Origin: CAVVAL01 sp963742725
GTDB lineage: Bacteria; Actinomycetota; Actinomycetes; Mycobacteriales; Cryptosporangiaceae
Reading direction: 5' to 3'
Assembly: GCA_963742725.1 (NCBI GenBank)
Contig: CAVUMX010000001.1
Span: 620,001-684,000, forward strand
DNA: 64,000 nucleotides
The translations under genes and the position numbers were made by a program. Of the stretch, positions 57,970 to 64,000 are shown piece by piece. Each line of letters starts with the position of its first letter. Positions within the stretch are counted from its first letter, which is position 1. The notes below the pieces were generated by a model. The model was not told where the DNA came from. It made no database searches and worked only from the letters and a program-made list of their open reading frames with translations.

Positions 57970-60015
57970 ATGCTGTTACGCCGCCGAGCCCGCCTGCTCG
58001 CCGCCGCGGTCCTCGCCGCCGGCCTGGTCGGCGGGGTGGGACCCGCGCTGTACAACTCCGCGTCAGCCGACGAACCAGCGTCCGGGTACCTCGTAGGAAC
58101 GGGCATCGCCGACATCACGGGCGAAGCCGCCGAGGTCGGGATGATGGGGTACGGCGCCCTCGACCAGAAGACCAGCGGCATCCACCAGCGGCAGCGGTCG
58201 CGGGCGTTCGTGTTCGTCGACCGCGCGTCCGGCAAGCGGGTGGCGGTCGTGAACACCGACCTGCAGGGCGTGTTCCAGTCCGTCCACCAGGCCGTGCTCA
58301 AGCGGCTCGCCGCACGCTTCGGCAACCGGTACACCGAGCAGAACACGATGATCAGCGCCACCCACACGCACGGCGGCCCGGGCGGCATGAGCCACTACGC
58401 GCTCTACAACCTGACGGTGCTCGGCTTCCAGGAGAAGACCTTCAACGCGGTCGTGGACGGGATCGTCGAGTCGATCGTCCAGGCCGACGGCAACGCCAAG
58501 CCGGGCAGCCTCGCGCTCGGCCGCAGCCTCCTCACCGACGCCAGCGCGCAGCGGTCCCGGCGGGCGTTCGACCGCAACCCCGCCGCCGACAAGGCCGTCT
58601 TCCCCCTCGGCATCGACCCGAACATGACCGCGCTGAGCGTGCGCCAGGGCGACCGCGACGCCGGCGTGATCAGCTGGTTCGGCACCCACGGCACCTCGAT
58701 GTCGAACAAGAACACGCTGATCAGCGTCGACAACAAGGGCTACGCCGGATACAGGTGGGAGCAGGAGAAGGGCGTCCGCTACCGGGACGGTGACCACCCC
58801 GAGTTCGTCGCGGCGTTCGCCCAGACCAACGCGGGCGACATGAGCCCCAACCTGAACCTGAAGCCGACGTCCGGTCCGACCGAGAACGAGTTCGACAACA
58901 CCCGGATCATCGGCGACCGCCAGCGCGCCGCCGCGGGCCGCGCCGCCGCCGCGACGTCGCCCGTGACCGGCGGCATCGACTACCGGACGCGGTACGTCGA
59001 CATGTCGGCCGTCACCGTCCAGCCGCGCTTCACCGGGGACGGCGCGACGCACACCACGTGCCCGGCCGCGCTCGGCACCGGATTCGCGGCGGGCAGCACC
59101 GAGGACGGCGTCGGCCTCGACTGGGTGAAGGAAGGCGACACCAACCCGATCCTCAAGGCCCTCGGCGCCACCCTGTTCGACATCTCGCCGCAGCTGCGGA
59201 CCTGCCAGGCGCCGAAGGAAGTCATCGTCGCCAACGGCACCACCAAGCCGTACCCGTGGTCGCCCGAGCTGCTGCCCGTCCAGCTGATGAAGATCGGGCA
59301 GCTCTACCTGGCCGGCGTGCCCGGTGAGTTCACGATCGTCTCCGGGTACCGCGTGCGGAAGACGATCGCCACCGAGCTGGGCGTCCCCGTGGAGAACGTG
59401 ATCCTCGCCGGGTACGCCAACTCCTACGCCGGCTACACCACCACGCCGGAGGAATACGACCAGCAGGACTACGAGGGCGGCTCCACCCACTTCGGACGCT
59501 GGACACTCCCCGCGTACCAGCAGGAGTTCGCCGGCCTCGCCGCCGCGCTCAAGTCCGGCCAGCCGGCGCCCGCCGGGGACGGCACGCCGCGCGACCTCAC
59601 CGGCAAGCAGCTCAACTTCCAGACCGGCGTCGTCTTCGACGACAAGCCCCTGTTCAAGGCCTTCGGCTCCACCAACGTCGAACCGGCGGCCGGCTACCAG
59701 CGCGGCCAGACCGTCGCCGTCGAGTTCTGGACCGGGCACCCGAAGAACAACCTGCGTCGCGGCGGCACGTTCCTGGAGGTACAGCGCCAGGTCGGCAGCG
59801 GATGGCAGACCGTCGCGGACGACGGCGACTGGGACACCACCTACCGCTGGACCCGCAACGGCGTCGCCAACTCCCTCGCCCGCATCACCTGGGCCGTACC
59901 GCCGAACGCGACACCCGGCACGTACCGGATCGTCCACCACGGCGACTACAAGAACGGCTGGACCGGCAAGATCCACCCGTTCACCGGCACGACCCGCACC
60001 TTCACCGTCAACTAG
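57970..60015 (+). CDS. Secreted neutral ceramidase
   Basis: The 681-residue enzyme belongs to the neutral/alkaline (non-lysosomal) ceramidase family and hydrolyses ceramide to sphingosine and fatty acid. A signal peptide (RRRARLLAAAVLAAGLVGGV) precedes GTGIADITGEAAEVGMMGY. Zinc ligands include H132/H134 in SATHTHGGPGG, and the catalytic Ser is probably S292 in NAGDMSPN. The C-terminal immunoglobulin-like domain covers about 530-681. GAGGAG lies 7 bases before the ATG. Codon 3 is TTA. It probably acts on lipids of other organisms. Confidence 0.93.
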   Translation: MLLRRRARLLAAAVLAAGLVGGVGPALYNSASADEPASGYLVGTGIADITGEAAEVGMMGYGALDQKTSGIHQRQRSRAFVFVDRASGKRVAVVNTDLQGVFQSVHQAVLKRLAARFGNRYTEQNTMISATHTHGGPGGMSHYALYNLTVLGFQEKTFNAVVDGIVESIVQADGNAKPGSLALGRSLLTDASAQRSRRAFDRNPAADKAVFPLGIDPNMTALSVRQGDRDAGVISWFGTHGTSMSNKNTLISVDNKGYAGYRWEQEKGVRYRDGDHPEFVAAFAQTNAGDMSPNLNLKPTSGPTENEFDNTRIIGDRQRAAAGRAAAATSPVTGGIDYRTRYVDMSAVTVQPRFTGDGATHTTCPAALGTGFAAGSTEDGVGLDWVKEGDTNPILKALGATLFDISPQLRTCQAPKEVIVANGTTKPYPWSPELLPVQLMKIGQLYLAGVPGEFTIVSGYRVRKTIATELGVPVENVILAGYANSYAGYTTTPEEYDQQDYEGGSTHFGRWTLPAYQQEFAGLAAALKSGQPAPAGDGTPRDLTGKQLNFQTGVVFDDKPLFKAFGSTNVEPAAGYQRGQTVAVEFWTGHPKNNLRRGGTFLEVQRQVGSGWQTVADDGDWDTTYRWTRNGVANSLARITWAVPPNATPGTYRIVHHGDYKNGWTGKIHPFTGTTRTFTVN

Positions 60016-60025
60016 CCGACCGTCC

Positions 60026-60056
60026 ACGGCGCGCCGCCCCTCACGCGGCGCGCCGT
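60026..60056. terminator. Bidirectional terminator between ceramidase and M23 genes
   Basis: ACGGCGCGCCGC and GCGGCGCGCCGT form a perfect 12-bp stem with a 7-base loop, 11 bases after the ceramidase stop codon and 22 bases after that of the convergent M23 gene. Confidence 0.8.
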
Positions 60057-60077
60057 CCCCCTCGCGGGCGCGGGTGG

Positions 60078-61601
60078 TCAGAGCCAGGGGCGGGGGTCGA
60101 CGGGTCGGCCGCCGAGGCGCACCTCGAAGTGGAGGTGCGGTCCGGTCGAGGCGCCCGTCGATCCGACGAGGCCGATGACCTGGCCGGCCGCCACCTGCTG
60201 TCCGGGCTGGACGAGCGTCCGGGACTGGTGGCCGTAGCAGGTGGTCAACCGCTGTCCCCGGACGACGCCGTGCAGGACGCACGTGTAGTTCCCGTACCCG
60301 CCCCACCAACCGGCGCGCTGGACGGTACCCCCGGCGGCGGCCCGGATCGGCGTACCGGCGGGCACCGCGAGGTCGAGCCCGGCGTGGAGCTGCCACACGT
60401 GGTAGTACGGGTCGTACCGGGTGCCGAACGGGCTGGACATCCGCCCGCCGACGGGCCAGCGCAGCCGTCCGCCCGTGTAGCCCGGCGCCGCCTGGCCGGT
60501 CACGGCGACGACGGCGTTCTGGGCGACGGGCTTGCGCAGGGCGGCGAGCAGGGCCTGCTGGGCGGTGAGGTCCCGGCGGACCTTGGCGAGATCGGTACTG
60601 GCGGCGATGGCGGCCTTGCGGGCGGCGCCGACCTGCTCCTCCCAGCCTTCGAGCGCGCGGACGAGCCGTGCCAGGTCCTTCTCGTGGCGGTACCGGGCGT
60701 CGGCGCCGAGCGCGGTGAGCAGCGGGATGTCGCCCGTCCCGTCGATGAACAGCCGCCGTCCGGCGGCGTCACGGTCGCGGCGCGCGGCGTCGAGCCCGGA
60801 CTGCGCCGTCGCCAGTTCCTTCTGCCTGGTGGCGAGCGTGGTGTTCGCCGTCGCGATCGTGTTCTGGAGGGCCTGGATCCGCTTGAGGACGGCGTACTGC
60901 GCCTGGACCTGTGCCGCGTCCGGGCCCGTGACCGGGTCGAACGGCACCTGCGGGTAGTGGTCGTACTCCGGGTTGGGGACCGGACGGCTCGCGGCGCTGG
61001 GCGGTCTGGCCGGCGCCGACGCGGCTGGATCGGCCGCAGGTGGAGTCGGCCTGGGCCCGGACGGGGCGGGCGGCGACGGGGTCGGCTCGGGCGACGGAGA
61101 AGGCGACGGCTCCGGCGGCGTGGGGCTCGGCGACGGAAGCGGCAACGACGGGGTCGGCAGCGGCGGAAGGGTGGGCAGCGGAAGCGACGGGGTCGGCTCG
61201 GGTTCGGCCGACGGGCTCGGATCCGGGTCGGCGGACGGGCTCGGATCGTCCGGCGACGGCGACGGCGCGTCGGGCGAGGGCGACGGTTCTGCCGACTCCG
61301 ACGGTGCCGGGGCATCGGCCACCGGACCGGGTCCAGAGGCCTGCGGCGCGGCAGGCCGAGGTGCGGGCGCGGTGGCCGGAGGCGCGGGCAGTGCCGGCGG
61401 TGCGGGTGGCGTACCCAGCACGGGCAACAGGCCCGTGACCAGCGGTAATACCGGATCGAGCGGGGTGTCGGCGGTGGCCGGTCCGGACGGCGTCAGCGCC
61501 ATGCCCCCGGCGAGCAGGGCCACCAACCCCAGGCGCACGGGTCCTGGCCGGGTGGCGCGTACGCCATGTCCCGGCACCATCGCTGCCGGTAGCCGCATCA
61601 C
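60078..61601 (-). CDS. Secreted M23 (LytM-type) peptidoglycan endopeptidase
   Basis: The product has 507 residues from GTG 61601 (ATG 61598 is equally possible). A signal segment (GLVALLAGGMALTPSGPATA) is followed by a long Pro/Ser/Thr/Asp linker with PSPS repeats (about 55-205), a coiled-coil region (about 225-350) and the M23 domain. Zinc and catalytic residues are H406 and D410 (LHAGLDL) and H489/H491 (PHLHFE). Coiled-coil plus LytM is the layout of cell-wall hydrolases or of EnvC-like activators; here the residues look active. Codon 52 is TTA. The ABC ATPase gene lies 85 bases upstream on the same strand. Confidence 0.9.
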   Translation of the reverse strand: MMRLPAAMVPGHGVRATRPGPVRLGLVALLAGGMALTPSGPATADTPLDPVLPLVTGLLPVLGTPPAPPALPAPPATAPAPRPAAPQASGPGPVADAPAPSESAEPSPSPDAPSPSPDDPSPSADPDPSPSAEPEPTPSLPLPTLPPLPTPSLPLPSPSPTPPEPSPSPSPEPTPSPPAPSGPRPTPPAADPAASAPARPPSAASRPVPNPEYDHYPQVPFDPVTGPDAAQVQAQYAVLKRIQALQNTIATANTTLATRQKELATAQSGLDAARRDRDAAGRRLFIDGTGDIPLLTALGADARYRHEKDLARLVRALEGWEEQVGAARKAAIAASTDLAKVRRDLTAQQALLAALRKPVAQNAVVAVTGQAAPGYTGGRLRWPVGGRMSSPFGTRYDPYYHVWQLHAGLDLAVPAGTPIRAAAGGTVQRAGWWGGYGNYTCVLHGVVRGQRLTTCYGHQSRTLVQPGQQVAAGQVIGLVGSTGASTGPHLHFEVRLGGRPVDPRPWL

Positions 61602-61686
61602 TGCATTAACTGATGCCCAACCTGCGCCCGGATATCCACCGAATGGGTGGTTTAGCCTCGTCTGGCCGAGAAGTATTTTAGCGCGG

Positions 61687-62514
61687 TCACACCGCTCGGG
61701 CGTAGTAGCGGCCGGCTTCCTCGTGCACGGCGAGCGGCAACCCGAACGTGGTCGACAGGTGCTGCGGTGTCAGGACGTCCCCGACCTTGCCCTGCGCGAC
61801 GATCGCCCCGTCCCGCATCAGCAGTGCGTGGGTGATGCCGAGCGGGATCTCCTCGACGTGGTGCGTCACCAGCACGAGCGTGGGTGCCGCCGGGTCCTGC
61901 GCGATCTCGCCGAGCCGGCGGACCAGGTCCTCCCGACCGCCGAGGTCGAGGCCGGCGGCCGGCTCGTCCAGCAGCAGTATTTCCGGGTCCGTCATCAGCG
62001 CCCGCGCGATCTGCACGCGCTTGCGCTCGCCCTCGCTCAACGTCTCGTACCGCCGGTCGGCCAGGTGCGCGACGCCGAACTGGTCGAGCAGCGCGCGGGC
62101 CCGGACGTCATCCAGTAGCTCGTACTCCTCGCGGAACCGGCCGACCACCGCGTACGCGGCCGTGAGCACGAGGTCGTGCACGGTCTCGCCGCCGGGGATC
62201 CGGTCGGCCAGCGTCGCCGACGACAGGCCGATGCGGGGCCGCAGCTCGAAGACGTCGACGGTGCCGAGCCGCTCGCCCAGGACGTCCGCCGTCCCGCTGG
62301 TCGGGTGCAGCCGTGCCGACGCGAGGCCGAGCAGCGTGGTCTTACCCGCCCCGTTCGGGCCGAGCACGACCCATCTCTCGTCCTGGGAGACCCGCCAGTT
62401 CACGGCGGACAGGAGATCGTTGCCCTCGCGGGTGATCGTCACGGCCTCGACGGCGATGACAACGTCCGAGGACAGGTCGGCGGGAAAGGGCTGCGGCGTC
62501 ACGGGCTTCGACAC
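61687..62514 (-). CDS. ABC transporter ATPase without an adjacent permease
   Basis: The 275-residue ATPase has Walker A GPNGAGKT (52-59), signature TLSEGERKRVQIARAL, Walker B ILLLDEPAAGLD and H-loop VTHHVEEIP. It resembles the FepC/ModF-like group. No partner permease is adjacent on this strand; mycobacterial Rv3041c, which I recall in the same genomic neighbourhood, is likewise solitary. Substrate unknown. It is divergent from the ABC exporter genes at 62639. Confidence 0.9.
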   Translation of the reverse strand: MSKPVTPQPFPADLSSDVVIAVEAVTITREGNDLLSAVNWRVSQDERWVVLGPNGAGKTTLLGLASARLHPTSGTADVLGERLGTVDVFELRPRIGLSSATLADRIPGGETVHDLVLTAAYAVVGRFREEYELLDDVRARALLDQFGVAHLADRRYETLSEGERKRVQIARALMTDPEILLLDEPAAGLDLGGREDLVRRLGEIAQDPAAPTLVLVTHHVEEIPLGITHALLMRDGAIVAQGKVGDVLTPQHLSTTFGLPLAVHEEAGRYYARAV

Positions 62515-62638
62515 GCCCCCTATCCAACAGCACGCCGGCTACCTGCGGGTGGACTGGTCCCATCCCGGCGGGACGTCGCACCGACCCCCTAGGGTGATAA
62601 CCCTTCCGATCGCGGGCGGGAAGAACGAGGGAGGCGAC

Positions 62639-63634
62639 ATGACCGCGGCCATCGAGATCGCCGGTCTGCGCAAGACGTTCGGCGGTCGGGTCGCACTGGA
62701 CGGGCTCGACCTCGTCGTCGAACCCGGCCGCGTGCACGGCTTCCTCGGCCCGAACGGGTCGGGCAAGACCACGACGATCCGCGCGCTGCTGGGCCTCGTC
62801 CACGCCGAGGCCGGTGAGATGCGCGTGCTCGGCGAGCGGGTCCCGCACCGCCTCCCGGCGATCATCGGTCAGGTCGGCGCCGTCGTCGAGTCGCCGCAGT
62901 TCTTCCCGTTCTTCTCCGGCCGCCGCAACCTCCGCCTTCTCGCCGGCGTCGCCGGGGTGAAACGCCGGACGGTGGAGGAGGCGCTGGAGACCGTCGGCCT
63001 GCGCGACCGTGCCGGCGACGCCGTGAAGGGCTACTCGCTCGGCATGAAGCAGCGCCTGGCCATCGCGGCCACGCTGCTCAAGTCGCCGAAGCTGCTCATC
63101 CTCGACGAGCCGAACAACGGGCTGGACCCGGCCGGCATCCGCGAGGTCCGGGACCTCATGCGCGCGCTGGCCGACCGGGGCACGACCGTGCTGCTGTCGT
63201 CGCACATCCTGGGCGAGGTCCAGACGGTGTGCGACGCCGTGTCGATCATCTCGCGCGGGCGGCACGTCGTGACCGGCCCGGTCAGCGAGGTGCTGGCCAC
63301 CCGCGACACGCACGACGTCCGGGTGAAGGTGTCCGATCTGGACTATGCCGTGTCGCTGCTGGCGGAGTCGGGGCTGCCGGTGCGGCGCGAGCCGGACCAC
63401 ATCGTCGTCTCCGACATCGCCGACCCGGCCTGGATCACCCAGACCCTCGCGCGCCGGCGCCTGTTCGTCTCCGAGCTGACACCCGTGGCGCCCGACCTGG
63501 AGAGCGTCTTCCTCGACCTCACCGGCACCACGCCGACGCCCGGCACCCACCTCCAGGTCGGCGAGGTCCGCGCGAGCGCGGAGCCGGAGCCGGTGCCGGT
63601 GCCCACGCCCGAGCAGGTAGGAGAGCAGGCATGA
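62639..63634 (+). CDS. ABC exporter-type ATPase (ABC-2 system)
   Basis: The 331-residue ATPase has Walker A GPNGSGKT (37-44), signature YSLGMKQRLAIAATLL, Walker B LLILDEPNNGLDP and H-loop SSHILGEVQ. The C-terminal part (about 220-331) is typical of DrrA/BcrA-type ATPases that drive ABC-2 permeases. GAGGGAGG lies 5 bases before ATG 62639; the frame is open upstream only as a shadow of the divergent ATPase gene. It overlaps the permease gene by 4 bases. Confidence 0.93.
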   Translation: MTAAIEIAGLRKTFGGRVALDGLDLVVEPGRVHGFLGPNGSGKTTTIRALLGLVHAEAGEMRVLGERVPHRLPAIIGQVGAVVESPQFFPFFSGRRNLRLLAGVAGVKRRTVEEALETVGLRDRAGDAVKGYSLGMKQRLAIAATLLKSPKLLILDEPNNGLDPAGIREVRDLMRALADRGTTVLLSSHILGEVQTVCDAVSIISRGRHVVTGPVSEVLATRDTHDVRVKVSDLDYAVSLLAESGLPVRREPDHIVVSDIADPAWITQTLARRRLFVSELTPVAPDLESVFLDLTGTTPTPGTHLQVGEVRASAEPEPVPVPTPEQVGEQA

Positions 63635-64000
63635 GGCTGCTCATCGTCGAGATCCGCCGGCTGTTCGCGCGCCGGTTCTTCTGGATCGGCGCGATCGTGC
63701 TGCTCGTCGGGATCGCGGTGTCGATGGCGATCACGTTCGCCCAGTCCGAGGTCCCGGACGCCGACGACCGCGCCCGGGCCGAGCGCGCGGCTACCGCGCA
63801 GGCCGTCCAGGCCGAGCAGGACCAGCAGCTGTGCCAGCAGGTCCAAGCCACCCGGCTCGCCGGCGGCGAGGTGACCCCCGACCTGGCCGAGAAGTTCCCG
63901 AACGGCGCCGACTGCTCGCTGATCGTCGGGTACCCGGCGGACACGTTCCTCGTCGACGACCCGTTCCGGTTCGTGACGGAGATCGAGGGCCGGACCCACG
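63631..64000 (+). CDS. ABC-2 type permease (5' part, cut by window end)
   Basis: ATG 63631 overlaps the stop codon of the ATPase gene (ATGA). The visible 123 residues begin MRLLIVEIRRLFARRFFW, one membrane helix (about 18-38) and then a long external or coiled loop (RAERAATAQAVQAEQDQQ) with cysteines. This is the usual opening of ABC-2 permeases with a large loop between helices 1 and 2. Together with the ATPase it would export an unknown compound. The rest lies beyond the window. Confidence 0.85.
   Translation, partial: MRLLIVEIRRLFARRFFWIGAIVLLVGIAVSMAITFAQSEVPDADDRARAERAATAQAVQAEQDQQLCQQVQATRLAGGEVTPDLAEKFPNGADCSLIVGYPADTFLVDDPFRFVTEIEGRTH

Noticed and set aside
1..64000. tRNA, rRNA, insertion sequence, prophage or CRISPR features
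   Set aside because: Reading both strands I found no tRNA T-loop context outside coding sequence, no transposase or integrase, and no spaced repeats.

Overview
The window is very GC-rich, with strong G/C third-codon bias, GTG/TTG starts and many leaderless promoters. It looks like a chromosomal segment of a developmentally complex actinomycete, plausibly Micromonosporaceae, Cryptosporangiaceae or a relative. That placement is inferred from gene content, a DasR-type operator and gene order; I cannot name the species. I saw no tRNA, rRNA, insertion sequence, prophage or CRISPR array.

A housekeeping backbone runs through it in an order that, from memory, matches Mycobacterium tuberculosis Rv3009c to Rv3041c: gatB-gatA-gatC, ligA, a short MetE-like protein, mnmA, cysteine desulfurase, etfA-etfB, methyltransferase + GH57 + GT4 (the Rv3030-Rv3032 group tied to methylglucose lipopolysaccharide or alpha-glucan), a hexapeptide acyltransferase, methyltransferase + enoyl-CoA hydratase, and an ABC ATPase. 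Accessory genes are inserted between these blocks.

Layout. 1-5.6 kb: metallophosphoesterase tail, Excalibur/LPVTG surface protein, aminotransferase, gatCAB. 5.6-10 kb: TPR-LuxR regulator, small SemiSWEET-like membrane protein, flavin monooxygenase, arfB, DUF3099 protein. 10-19 kb: ligA, MetE-like, then glucan-debranching and GH92 mannosidase inserts. 19-24 kb: mnmA, cysteine desulfurase, a 22-codon Trp-rich small ORF, etfA/etfB. 24-32 kb: M36 peptidase, D-amino-acid oxidase, DUF3152 protease, OmpR-type two-component system. 32-40 kb: methyltransferase, GH57, orphan winged-helix regulator with a secreted Cys/aromatic protein, DUF885 peptidase, GNAT, lipoprotein, GT4. 40-45 kb: NarL-type two-component system, a sigma factor fused to a membrane anchor and ricin lectin, DegV. 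45-54 kb: four-gene ABC importer, GH20 hexosaminidase with a DasR-like site, S1 protease, ThDP enzyme. 54-64 kb: two acyltransferases, methyltransferase + enoyl-CoA hydratase, ceramidase, M23 peptidase, three ABC genes (the last cut by the window end).

Cross-cutting signals: (i) one long hairpin family with 17-19 bp arms and a constant 15-nt loop occurs three times; (ii) the same LacI-like 14-mer lies upstream of the GH92 and S1 protease genes; (iii) TTA leucine codons sit mostly in genes for secreted hydrolases, suggesting bldA-type control; (iv) many genes have a TANNNT box 6-8 nt before the start codon, indicating leaderless transcripts. Together these suggest that exoenzymes of the accessory inserts are under nutritional and developmental control, while the backbone genes are constitutive.
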